A stretch of DNA of 64,000 nt from Bacteroidales bacterium (GTDB lineage Bacteria; Bacteroidota; Bacteroidia; Bacteroidales; UBA932). The DNA is taken from contig JAEEIQ010000019.1 in assembly GCA_016281435.1 (NCBI GenBank), positions 20,792 through 84,791 on the forward strand, written 5' to 3'. Below the pieces are notes generated by a model. It did no database searches. It saw nothing but the letters and a program-made list of their open reading frames with translations, and was not told the origin of the DNA. Below, one piece after another: positions 25,337-33,131 of the stretch (the stretch's first letter is position 1; the number at the start of each line of letters is the position of its first letter). The position numbers were made by a program, and so were the translations under genes.

Positions 25337-27736
25337 TTAATTCTTGATCGCGTGGTCGGCGGGAACATCCGTTCCCATCCATACCTTCTTCGAAGTCCAG
25401 TCGGCGGCCGGGTTGCTCCAGAAAGGATCATTCTCGGGAAGTCCGAGGGCGATGAAGCCGGCGCAGACAAGGTAGAGGCTTCCCGTGGAGATGTATCTCT
25501 CTCCGATGTTCGGCTGATGTCCGGCAAAGCCGGGACGGAGCCATCCCCCTTCGTCGAATGTGCCGGGGGCGCCCATCTGCCTCGACATGACCGCAGTGAT
25601 GGCGCAGCGGGCTTGTGCGGGGTCCATCGTGGCAGGCAGGAGATGCCTGTAGCATACGTCGGACAAGGCCTGGAAGGCGCCGAAGCGGTAGCACAGGGAC
25701 CTTCCGACGACCGGATATGTCCCCTCGGGGGAGACGAGGCGCTCCTGGATCTCGGCGTAGCGGGAGTAGCGTTCCTTCTCGATATCCATGAAGTCCTTTC
25801 CATCCAGGTCCACGGTTATTCCGTGCTTTTTCAGGACGTCGAGGACCGTCATCATCATGGGCTGGATGACGAAGCTGTTGTAGTAGTCGATGTGCAGCGC
25901 GGCGCCGTCGCCGTACCAGCCGTCACCCTTGTACCAGTCTTTCTTGAAGCGGTCGAAGGCGTAGTTGATACGGTCCATGTCGCACTCTCCGGTGAATTCC
26001 AGCAGTGCGGCTTCGACCATGGCGGTGAAGAACAGCCAGTTGGTCTCGGAGGGCTTGATCACGCGGGAACTCTTCAGTTCCTCGGCGAGGCGGGCGCGGG
26101 TGACCTGGTCCAGACGGCCCCAGAGCTGGGTTGGGGCGCGCAGGAGTCCGTGGGCAAGGAAGGCAGCGTCGACGAGGGGCTGCCTGCCGACGTTGAAGTT
26201 GAGATGGTCCGGGGATTCGGGATCCACCGCATTGGTGATGGCCTTGCAGGCAAGGTCGATGTATTCGGCGCGCAGGCGTCCTTCGGGAGTGCCGTCAGGG
26301 CCGAGTTCCAGCCAGGGCGCTATGCCGACGATGGTGCGTCCGAGGCCTTCGAGGTGCGTGACTTCGAAGCGCTTCTTGAGGTCGGAGTTGATCGACTCGA
26401 CGGGCATGTTCTTTTTCAGCGTGCCGGCTGCGAGATTGCCCAGCAGGGGCCTTGCGATGCGGTCGAGGTTGGTTATCCATATCTGGCGGTCGCGGTTGGA
26501 AGTCACGACGCTGAGCACGTCCACGACGGGACGGCCCTGCAGGAGGCGCTTGTAGCGCATGAGGGCCTCGACGTAATAATAGTCCGCATAGACCAGGGGT
26601 GTATCATACATTCCGCGGGGGAAATGGGCAGTGCTGTGCATCAGCACGTAGTTGGCGTTCTTCCCGAGCTTGGCGGTGTAGGCCTTGCCCGAGAGGGAAG
26701 TGAGGATCTGCTCGGCGAGGCGGAGGAACTTCGCGGAAAGGGCGCCGTCCTCGACGAACTGGCTGAGCTCGATGTAGGCGGAGGCCATTATCGCGGCGGC
26801 GGAAGCGTCGCGCGGCGTGGTCTTCGAAGCGGGGGCGTTGTAGTCCCAGTAGGGGACCTTGTCTTTCGGGAGCTTCGGATGATTCATCAGGTACTGCCCG
26901 ATGTGGACGGCCTGATCGAGGTAACGGGAATCGCCGGTCTGGCGGTACATCATCGTGTATCCGTAGAGGCCCCATGCCTGTCCGCGGGCCCACGAGGAGT
27001 CGTCCGCAAGGCCCTGGGCGGTCTGGCGTCCGATGATCCTGCCGTCCTTTTCGCTGTAGTTGACGACATGGAAGGTGCTGTAGTCCGGGCGGAAATGGTT
27101 GCGCATCGTGGTGTTGGCGTGCGTCTTCGCGATTTCGTAGCAGGCGGGGTCCCCGGTGAGGGCGGAAGCGACGGTCAGGAGCTCCAGGTTCATCATGTTG
27201 TCGATGATCACGATGAAGTCCCAGCCCTGCTTCGGACGGGATTTCCAGGAGCGGGTGCATCCCACGGCCGGGTTGAACCTGGTCGAGAGGGAATAGCCCG
27301 CGTTGATCAGGGCATTCCTGTACTCTTCTTTTCCTGTAAGCCGGAATCCGTTGCCGTAGCTGCAGTTGATCATGAAGCCGACATCGTGGCTGTTCTTGTT
27401 GTACTGCTCGGGGGCCATCCTCTCCGTCATCACTTCGGCGGCGGCGCGCACGTCCTCGCGTCCGGTGTTCTCGTAGAGGTACCAGAGCGTGCCGGGGAAG
27501 AACCCGGCGGTCCATCCGCTGGACTTGGAGGTTACGAGCTCTCCGTCTTTGGTGGTGTTAGGAAGGGCGCCCGGCATGTCCTTTACGACGTCGTACATCA
27601 GCATGGACTGTTTCAGGCTGAAATCAAGCGCGGTTTCGACTATCCGCGGCATTTTCTTTCGGTCCGGCGTCGCAGGAGCGGCTGTGGCGCTTACGGCAGC
27701 CAGGACCAGAAGAATCAGGGTGAACGATTTTCTCAT
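25337..27736 (-). CDS. Fusion of GH88 unsaturated glucuronyl hydrolase with DUF2264
   Basis: This is the first gene of the main PUL operon. A signal peptide ends near residue 20. Residues about 30-400 are an (alpha/alpha)6 GH88 domain; Asp118 in NSHDVGFM and Asp179 in VIIDNMMNLELL are 61 residues apart, the same distance as the two catalytic aspartates of characterised unsaturated glucuronyl hydrolases. Residues about 410-795 are a DUF2264 domain (NRDRQIWITNLDRIARPLL, LGRTIVGIAPWLELGP, GDGWYGDGAALHIDYYNSFVIQPM, GRSLCYRFGAFQAL). DUF2264 is, as far as I recall, linked to a beta-glucuronidase family in CAZy (GH154). Both halves look complete and the reading frame is continuous. Together they could release saturated and unsaturated glucuronate ends; that is inference. 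Confidence 0.88.
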   Translation of the reverse strand: MRKSFTLILLVLAAVSATAAPATPDRKKMPRIVETALDFSLKQSMLMYDVVKDMPGALPNTTKDGELVTSKSSGWTAGFFPGTLWYLYENTGREDVRAAAEVMTERMAPEQYNKNSHDVGFMINCSYGNGFRLTGKEEYRNALINAGYSLSTRFNPAVGCTRSWKSRPKQGWDFIVIIDNMMNLELLTVASALTGDPACYEIAKTHANTTMRNHFRPDYSTFHVVNYSEKDGRIIGRQTAQGLADDSSWARGQAWGLYGYTMMYRQTGDSRYLDQAVHIGQYLMNHPKLPKDKVPYWDYNAPASKTTPRDASAAAIMASAYIELSQFVEDGALSAKFLRLAEQILTSLSGKAYTAKLGKNANYVLMHSTAHFPRGMYDTPLVYADYYYVEALMRYKRLLQGRPVVDVLSVVTSNRDRQIWITNLDRIARPLLGNLAAGTLKKNMPVESINSDLKKRFEVTHLEGLGRTIVGIAPWLELGPDGTPEGRLRAEYIDLACKAITNAVDPESPDHLNFNVGRQPLVDAAFLAHGLLRAPTQLWGRLDQVTRARLAEELKSSRVIKPSETNWLFFTAMVEAALLEFTGECDMDRINYAFDRFKKDWYKGDGWYGDGAALHIDYYNSFVIQPMMMTVLDVLKKHGITVDLDGKDFMDIEKERYSRYAEIQERLVSPEGTYPVVGRSLCYRFGAFQALSDVCYRHLLPATMDPAQARCAITAVMSRQMGAPGTFDEGGWLRPGFAGHQPNIGERYISTGSLYLVCAGFIALGLPENDPFWSNPAADWTSKKVWMGTDVPADHAIKN

Positions 27737-27755
27737 CGATATAGTTTTAGTAGTA

Positions 27756-27789
27756 CAAAGAAAAGTATTTATTCGTGCAATCGATATAA
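27756..27789 (-). promoter_or_regulatory. Promoter-like site of the main PUL operon
   Basis: On the minus strand 27763-27756 reads TTTCTTTG, one base from TAnnTTTG, with TTTA at 27789-27786 some 22 bases upstream. This lies just before the GH88-DUF2264 start. The nonamer ATCGATATA occurs at 27735-27743 and again at 27780-27788, flanking the site; whether it has a regulatory role is unknown. Confidence 0.3.
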
Positions 27790-27820
27790 AATTATCACGT
27801 ATTTTTGGTAAAAACGTACA

Positions 27821-27851
27821 AAAAAAGAACCGGCCCGCAACGCGGACCGGT
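27821..27851 (-). terminator. Intrinsic terminator of the beta-barrel protein gene
   Basis: On the minus strand a 10-base-pair stem (27851-27842 with 27838-27829, one G-T pair, 3-base loop) is followed by a T-rich run down to 27821. It begins 28 bases after the stop codon of the gene at 27879-28475 and insulates it from the PUL operon downstream. Confidence 0.8.
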
Positions 27852-27878
27852 CCAGGGATTTTTAATCCTTCCAGGGGA

Positions 27879-28475
27879 TTAGAACATGTAGCAGGCGCCG
27901 ATGGAGAGGACGCGGTTGCTCATGACGTTGTCAGCGTCGGTTCCTACGTTGGTGAAGCCGAGGTTGTAGCGGAGGTCGATGCCGACGTTGGGGGTGACCA
28001 TGTAGGTGGCTCCGATGGTCACGCCGGCGTCGAATGCGGTGTAGTTGTCAGGATCGTGCTTGGCCTTGTTGACGTTGTCGGAGGTGCTGGTCTTGGTCTC
28101 GCCGCCGATGCAGTAGCCGAGCTGGGGACCTGCCATGAGGGCGAGGTTGCCGCCGAGGAGCTTGTACTCGACAAGGATGGGGACATTGATGTAGTCGTAG
28201 GAGTACTTCCAGGTGGTCATGCCCACGAGGGGAACGTCAGCCTTGCGGGAAGCGCCCTGCATGGAGAAAGCGGGCTCGAGACGGAGGCCGAGGTTCGCTA
28301 CGGGAAGTCCGAGGTCGATTACGGCGCCGACGTACATTCCGAGGTCTGCGGTCTTGTGGTCAGTGTCGAAGCTGGAAAGGTCGTTGATGTTCGCACCGAC
28401 CTTCACGCCGAAACTCTGGGCGAAGCCCATGGTGGTCATCGCCGCGAGGGCGAGAGTTACAAGGATCTTTTTCAT
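27879..28475 (-). CDS. Outer-membrane beta-barrel protein (PorT/OmpX-like porin family)
   Basis: This is a small predicted outer-membrane barrel of 198 residues. A signal peptide ends at GFAQS (about 19-20). The mature part starts with SFGVKVGANINDLSSF, and alternates amphipathic strands with short turns (LGMYVGAVIDLGL, LGLRLEPAFSMQG, YDYINVPILVEYKLLGGNLALMAGPQLGY, VTIGATYMVTPNVGIDLRYNLGF), ending in an aromatic C-terminal strand (ACYMF). This is the usual pattern of the OMP_b-brl_2 family. It has its own promoter and terminator, so it stands apart from both the PUL and the polysaccharide operon. The function is not known beyond being a membrane barrel. Confidence 0.85.
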   Translation of the reverse strand: MKKILVTLALAAMTTMGFAQSFGVKVGANINDLSSFDTDHKTADLGMYVGAVIDLGLPVANLGLRLEPAFSMQGASRKADVPLVGMTTWKYSYDYINVPILVEYKLLGGNLALMAGPQLGYCIGGETKTSTSDNVNKAKHDPDNYTAFDAGVTIGATYMVTPNVGIDLRYNLGFTNVGTDADNVMSNRVLSIGACYMF

Positions 28476-28514
28476 TTGTAATAAATATTAATGGTTGTTT
28501 TCAATTTCGTGCTG

Positions 28515-28544
28515 CAAAGATAATCATTTTGCCTGAAATGCAAG
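28515..28544 (-). promoter_or_regulatory. Promoter of the beta-barrel protein gene
   Basis: On the minus strand 28522-28515 is TATCTTTG, a full match to the Bacteroidetes -7 element, and CTTG at 28544-28541 lies 18 bases upstream as a -33 element. The start codon at 28475 is about 33 bases from the expected transcription start. The site lies within the 72 bases after the ung stop codon. Confidence 0.6.
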
Positions 28545-28547
28545 ATT

Positions 28548-29216
28548 TCAGAGCCGCCAGTCTATGGGGGCCTTGCCTTCCCGGAGCAGGATTTCGTTGG
28601 TTTTGGAGAAATGGCGGCATCCGAAGAAAGCTCCGCGGGCAAGGGGCGAAGGGTGCGCAGCCTCGAGTACATGATGCCGTCCGGCGTCTACAAGAGGTGC
28701 CTTGGTCTTCGCGTAATTGCCCCAGAGAAGGAAGACAACGCCGTCGCAGCGGTCGGAGACGGTCTTGATCACCGCGTCGGTGAAAGTCTGCCAGCCTATT
28801 CCCGAATGCGAGGCGGGCTGCCCGGCGCGGACGGTCAGGACCGCGTTCAGGAGCAGCACGCCCTGCCGGGCCCATGGCTCCAGGTCGGGGCTCCCGGACA
28901 TGGTGATGCCGAGGTCGCTGCTTATTTCCTTGAATATGTTCTTCAGGGACGGAGGCGCCGGGACTCCTTCGGGCACTGAGAAGCAGAGGCCCATGGCCTG
29001 TCCGTAGCCGTGGTAAGGGTCCTGGCCCAGGATGACCACCTTGACCTTGTCCAGGGGGCACAGCTCGAAAGCCTTGAAGATGCGGCTGCCAGGGGGGTAG
29101 ATTGTCTGACCGGCGGCTTTTTCCTCGTGCAGGATGCGTACGAGGTCGCTGAAATAAGGCTTCCCGAATTCGGGCGCCAGGGCTTCTTTCCAGCTTTGTT
29201 CTATCTTTACATCCAT
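28548..29216 (-). CDS. ung: Uracil-DNA glycosylase
   Basis: Ung removes uracil from DNA as the first step of base excision repair. The 222-residue length fits. The catalytic motif VILGQDPYHGYGQAMGL is complete, with Asp66 as the water-activating residue. The block GVLLLNAVLTVRAGQPASHSG and the C-terminal loop AAHPSPLARGAFFGCRHF, with its essential His, are also present. It is the last gene of the long minus-strand polysaccharide operon, 7 bases after the WecA-type transferase gene. It has no functional link to that pathway, so the placing is likely historical. Confidence 0.97.
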   Translation of the reverse strand: MDVKIEQSWKEALAPEFGKPYFSDLVRILHEEKAAGQTIYPPGSRIFKAFELCPLDKVKVVILGQDPYHGYGQAMGLCFSVPEGVPAPPSLKNIFKEISSDLGITMSGSPDLEPWARQGVLLLNAVLTVRAGQPASHSGIGWQTFTDAVIKTVSDRCDGVVFLLWGNYAKTKAPLVDAGRHHVLEAAHPSPLARGAFFGCRHFSKTNEILLREGKAPIDWRL

Positions 29217-29223
29217 GGCGGGC

Positions 29224-30399
29224 TCATTTGATATCGAAACGGTCGCTGAAGCGTCTCATGAGGTTCCAGAGGCCCGAGCGCTCCCTGTGCGTAGCCGCCC
29301 CGATGCGGCGCATGGCCTTGCAGATCCGGGAATCCTTCTCGAGTTGCGCGTACATGAAGCGGTAGAAGAACACCGTCGCCAGCAGGCTGAGGCCTACGAC
29401 GATGTAGAACTGCAGGTCTATCGACGCCCCGAGCTTCCAGGAAAGGTACCATGCGGAGAAGATGGAAAGATTCATCGCAAGTATGATCATCGTGGTCCCT
29501 ATGTGCGAGAATCCGAATTCGAGGAAGAGGTGGTGCAGGTGCGTCTTGTCCGCGACGAAGGGGGACTTCCCGCGCCGTATGCGCGCGATCATGACCCTGA
29601 GGGTGTCGAACACCGGGATGCTCATGATGGCAAGGACCATGGGCACGAGCCCTATGCCCTGCTCCACGAAGCGTATGCAGGGGGATCGGGAATAAAGGAC
29701 GCTGAAGACGAATTCAGCCATCGCGGTGCCCAGCATAAGGGTGCCACCGTCTCCTATGTACATCTTGCTGTCGTAGCCGAAAACGTTGTGCAGGAAGAAG
29801 GGGATCAGTCCGCCGGCTATCGAGAAGGAGATGCAGGCCATGGGTATCATCCCGGCCTTGCGGAAAATGACCGAAAACAACAGGGCGGCCATGATGCCGA
29901 ATCCGGAGGAGTATCCGTCCACTCCGTCGATGAGGTTCACGGCGTTGATGATCCCGACGCCCGCTATTATGGACAGGGGGATGGCGACGAACGCCGACAG
30001 GGATCCCGTATGCCAGAGGCCGTGGAAGCTGTCGATGTGGTAATGGAGAAGGGCTATCAGCAGCCAGATGACCAGGATCTCGATGAGGAAACGTACCGTC
30101 GGGGTCAGTCCCTTGATGTCGTCTATGGTCCCGACTATGAGCATCAGGGTCATCGCCAGCGTCGTGACGCTGAATGTGTGCAGGTGCATCAGGAGCAGCG
30201 TGGCTATCGAGCCTGCCACAATGCCGGTCCATACGGCGATTCCGCCGAGAAGGGGCACCGGGCTGCGGTGGACCTTGCGCTCGTTGGGGTTGTCGAGTAT
30301 GTGCCGGCGCTTTGCGTAACGCAGGACGAACGGATAGACTATTCCCGTCGCAAGGAATGACGAGAACATGACGATAAGGGCTATGATCTTGAATGTCAT
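29224..30399 (-). CDS. WecA/TagO-type undecaprenyl-phosphate glycosyl-1-phosphate transferase
   Basis: This polytopic enzyme (family of MraY, WecA and TagO) transfers a sugar-1-phosphate, often GlcNAc-1-P or a related N-acetyl-sugar, from UDP onto undecaprenyl phosphate to start repeat-unit synthesis. The 391 residues contain about ten or eleven membrane segments. Key motifs are NERKVHRSPVPLLGGIAVW near the N terminus, VGTIDDIKGLTPTVRF (the aspartate pair for Mg2+), NAVNLIDGVDGYSSG, MYIGDGGTLMLG and the cytoplasmic loop RGKSPFVADKTHLHHLF with its HxxH-type end. It lies at the distal end of the locus, overlapping the preceding glycosyltransferase gene by 4 bases. It is the only initiating transferase visible here. 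The sugar cannot be told. Confidence 0.92.
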   Translation of the reverse strand: MTFKIIALIVMFSSFLATGIVYPFVLRYAKRRHILDNPNERKVHRSPVPLLGGIAVWTGIVAGSIATLLLMHLHTFSVTTLAMTLMLIVGTIDDIKGLTPTVRFLIEILVIWLLIALLHYHIDSFHGLWHTGSLSAFVAIPLSIIAGVGIINAVNLIDGVDGYSSGFGIMAALLFSVIFRKAGMIPMACISFSIAGGLIPFFLHNVFGYDSKMYIGDGGTLMLGTAMAEFVFSVLYSRSPCIRFVEQGIGLVPMVLAIMSIPVFDTLRVMIARIRRGKSPFVADKTHLHHLFLEFGFSHIGTTMIILAMNLSIFSAWYLSWKLGASIDLQFYIVVGLSLLATVFFYRFMYAQLEKDSRICKAMRRIGAATHRERSGLWNLMRRFSDRFDIK

Positions 30400-31619
30400 C
30401 TGTTCTTCTCAGCTGAGGGGACGGCCTCCAGGATATCCAGCATCCCGGCCGCAAGCTTCTTCCTGTCGAAATCGGCCGCGAGGGCGGCGCATCCTTTCCG
30501 GCAGCAAAGATAGCAATCCCTATCCAAAAGTTCATCCAGTTTCATGCGAAAATCCGCTTCGTTCTCCGGCTCGAAGGCCAGACCGGCGCCGTAGGATTCC
30601 ACAATCTGCCTTGCTTCCCCGTCCACGCCGAGGAGGATAGGGATGCCCATTCCGGCGTTCTCGAATATCTTCGAGGGTATCACGGTCTTGAACAGGGGAG
30701 ATCGGCGCAGGTTGATCAGGCTGACGTCCAGGATGGAAATGTAGCGCGCCACTTCGCTTTTCGGCACTGGATCCAGCATAGTGACGTTCGTGCACTCGAG
30801 TTCCTCGCGCAGGGCCAGCAGGTTTTCCTTCTCCGCCCCTCCGCCGATGAGGAGGAAGTGGTACGGCCTGTCCTCGAGGTTCCTGGCGCAGCGCAGTATG
30901 AAATCCAGCTTGTGCGCCATCCCGTGCGTACCTATATATCCTATGACTTTCTTGCCCTCGAGGCCGAGTTCCCGGACAAGTTCCATGTCCTTTGGCCGCG
31001 GCGTGAAAAGGTCCGCATCCACCCCGTTCTTCACCACGGAGATCTTTCCTTCGGGAACGCCGCGTTCCACAAGGCGTTCCTTGAAGGAGTCGGTGACCAC
31101 GACTATGCGGGCCGCGGACTTGTAGCACTGCATCTCCTTGCGCTCGAAATAGCGTATGAAGAGATTGTCCTTCATTGCCCCGACGGTCTTGATGCTCTCG
31201 GGCCAGAGGTCCCGCACCTCCATCACCCATGGCCGGTGCTTGAAGATGTGCAGCATCCTTCCGGCAAGTGCCGTGAAGAACTGGGGCGAGGTGGCCACGA
31301 TGACGTCCGGTTTTTCCCCCAGTCCGGCGAGGAAACCCGTTACGGAGAAACTGATGTAGTCGAGGGTGCGCTTGAGGAAGCCCTTGTTCGGGACCATGTA
31401 GCTCCATACGCGGATCACGCGTATGCCGTCGATGACTTCGGTTGCGCGCCAGCGGTTGCGGTATCCGGGAAAGACCTTGCCTTCCGGAAAATTCGGGAAG
31501 CAGGTTATGACGGTCACGTCGGCTCCGCGCCTGACCCATTCGCGGCAGTGCTCCCATGTGCGGGTTGCGGGTGCGTTCACTTCAGGAGGGAAGTTGTCGG
31601 ACAGGAAAAGTATCTTCAT
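30396..31619 (-). CDS. Glycosyltransferase family 4 (WbuB/WcaI-like)
   Basis: This predicted cytoplasmic retaining glycosyltransferase adds a sugar to the lipid-linked repeat unit. It has the GT-B fold. The N-terminal domain begins MKILFLSDNFPPEVNAPATR and contains PWVMEVRDLWPESIKTVGAM, typical of WbuB-like fucosamine transferases. The C-terminal domain starts near VVKNGVDADLF and GKKVIGYIGTHGMAHKLDF and carries the E-x7-E-like region around PSKIFENAGMGIPILLG. Its start overlaps the stop of the heparinase-like gene by 4 bases. Donor and acceptor are not known. Confidence 0.88.
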   Translation of the reverse strand: MKILFLSDNFPPEVNAPATRTWEHCREWVRRGADVTVITCFPNFPEGKVFPGYRNRWRATEVIDGIRVIRVWSYMVPNKGFLKRTLDYISFSVTGFLAGLGEKPDVIVATSPQFFTALAGRMLHIFKHRPWVMEVRDLWPESIKTVGAMKDNLFIRYFERKEMQCYKSAARIVVVTDSFKERLVERGVPEGKISVVKNGVDADLFTPRPKDMELVRELGLEGKKVIGYIGTHGMAHKLDFILRCARNLEDRPYHFLLIGGGAEKENLLALREELECTNVTMLDPVPKSEVARYISILDVSLINLRRSPLFKTVIPSKIFENAGMGIPILLGVDGEARQIVESYGAGLAFEPENEADFRMKLDELLDRDCYLCCRKGCAALAADFDRKKLAAGMLDILEAVPSAEKNR

Positions 31620-33130
31620 CGCCTGGGCTCGATAATATAGGATACATCCTTCCGGAATGAGATCTCGACGGTCTCGTTTTCCAGAAGGCGGTTGAATTCG
31701 CGTGCGCAGAAGCCCGGGACCAGCCTTATCCCGGATGCCCCTTGTACCTTGACCGTGAAGCGCCGGCAGACTATGCGGTCCCCGTCTATCGTGGCCGCTC
31801 CTGCCTCAGGGGCGAGGTGGATGCGGCTGACGGCATCGGCTTCGACCGAGAGGCTGTCCTTTACGGTGAAGCCGGATCCTTCGATGCGGAAGGACCGGAA
31901 ATGCAGGCAGCTGCCGAAGCCGTCGTGGACAGCGAAAACACTGTCCGGACGGTCTTCGAGCAGTTTTACACAGGCCCTTCGGCCGACCCGGAATCCGCTC
32001 CAGACTTCGCTTGAGTCCCTGCCGCCGACGCTGACGGTGTTGTGGGCCCCGGTAGAGCGTTCACACAGGCGGCGGGAGTTCTTTTCGTAGGTCGAAATGC
32101 CGCTGTCGCAGACGGCCGGGCAGCCCGCGATGCGGAGTTCGTAGTTGAAGCAGTCGGCATGCGAATGGCCCGGCTGCCAGGATGCGGTGATGCCGCCCGC
32201 GTCGACGACGGCTTCCATCGTCCCGGCGGCAAGGCGCCTGTAGCCGCATTCGCGGAGCGGCAGGGGCGCGGCCTCAAGGCCGAGCCTGCGGGCGTAGGCC
32301 CGCAGCAGGGCGGGTGCCGGGGCCACTCCCTGCGCGGAATCGTTCAGCAGCGGGATGCCGCCGTCTCCCCAGATTATGCTTTCCAGGTGCCCCAGCATCC
32401 GCCCTGCCTGCCGCTCCATCTCCTCCGTGGGACGGAGGTTGCAGCAGTCCAGCAGGCGTTCCAGCAGGATGCAGTGGTACATCGGAGACTGTTCGAAATG
32501 CGCTCCGTCCGGCAGGATCTGTTCCCTGAGAAGCCTTTCAAGAAGGCTCCCGAAGCGCTTCTCTTCTTTCTTCTCGCCGAACCAGACGGCTCCGGCGTAA
32601 AGGGCAAACGCATCCTCGAGCAGATGATTCCCGTCTATGTGCCGCTCGATGCGCTTCCGCAGCAGGCGGTACTGCCTGTAAAGGCTGTCTTCGCGGGCAG
32701 CGGTCCTCTGCTCCGGATGAAGGATGAAGAACTTGATCCAGTTGTGCAAGCGCAGGGCCGTAGGATAGGGGTCCTGCCCTATGCTGTTCTGGGGGAAACT
32801 CCCTGCGAAACTGTCGATCCAGGCAGCCCCCTCCTCGGCGGAAAGTCCTTCCTGGACCAGCCAGTCCATGTAATTAAGGTTGTAGGCCCAGAGCATGCCG
32901 CGGGACGTGTCGCTCCATCCGGGGAAAGGTGCAGAGATGTTCAGGAAGGTGAAAACGCCGTCCTCAAGGCAGCTTTCTTTCATTATGAAGGAGGTCCTGC
33001 AGGCAGGAATTCCGCGCTCAGGCGCGTGCTCCTTCCCCGGCCGAGGGCGGCCAAGCCGCCAGGCAATCTGGTGGAAGACCTGCTCCGCCCGCAGGTGCCG
33101 CACTGTCCGTATGAGCCTCGGAATGTCCAT
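31616..33130 (-). CDS. Heparinase II/III-family protein of the polysaccharide locus
   Basis: The protein has the two-part layout of the heparinase II/III family: an alpha-helical toroid (about 60-290, with NLNYMDWLVQEG, ALRLHNWIKFFI, NHLLEDAFALYAGAVWF) and a beta-sandwich C terminus (about 300-500, with SWQPGHSHADCFNYELRIAG, CDSGISTYEKNSRRLCERSTGAHNTVSVGG). In this family such His, Tyr and Arg residues take part in beta-elimination of uronic-acid polymers. No signal peptide is evident. Members like this are often encoded in exopolysaccharide clusters together with a two-domain oxidoreductase and an amidotransferase, exactly as here. It may trim or modify the polymer; a biosynthetic role is also possible. 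Confidence 0.85.
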   Translation of the reverse strand: MDIPRLIRTVRHLRAEQVFHQIAWRLGRPRPGKEHAPERGIPACRTSFIMKESCLEDGVFTFLNISAPFPGWSDTSRGMLWAYNLNYMDWLVQEGLSAEEGAAWIDSFAGSFPQNSIGQDPYPTALRLHNWIKFFILHPEQRTAAREDSLYRQYRLLRKRIERHIDGNHLLEDAFALYAGAVWFGEKKEEKRFGSLLERLLREQILPDGAHFEQSPMYHCILLERLLDCCNLRPTEEMERQAGRMLGHLESIIWGDGGIPLLNDSAQGVAPAPALLRAYARRLGLEAAPLPLRECGYRRLAAGTMEAVVDAGGITASWQPGHSHADCFNYELRIAGCPAVCDSGISTYEKNSRRLCERSTGAHNTVSVGGRDSSEVWSGFRVGRRACVKLLEDRPDSVFAVHDGFGSCLHFRSFRIEGSGFTVKDSLSVEADAVSRIHLAPEAGAATIDGDRIVCRRFTVKVQGASGIRLVPGFCAREFNRLLENETVEISFRKDVSYIIEPRR

Positions 33131-33131
33131 T

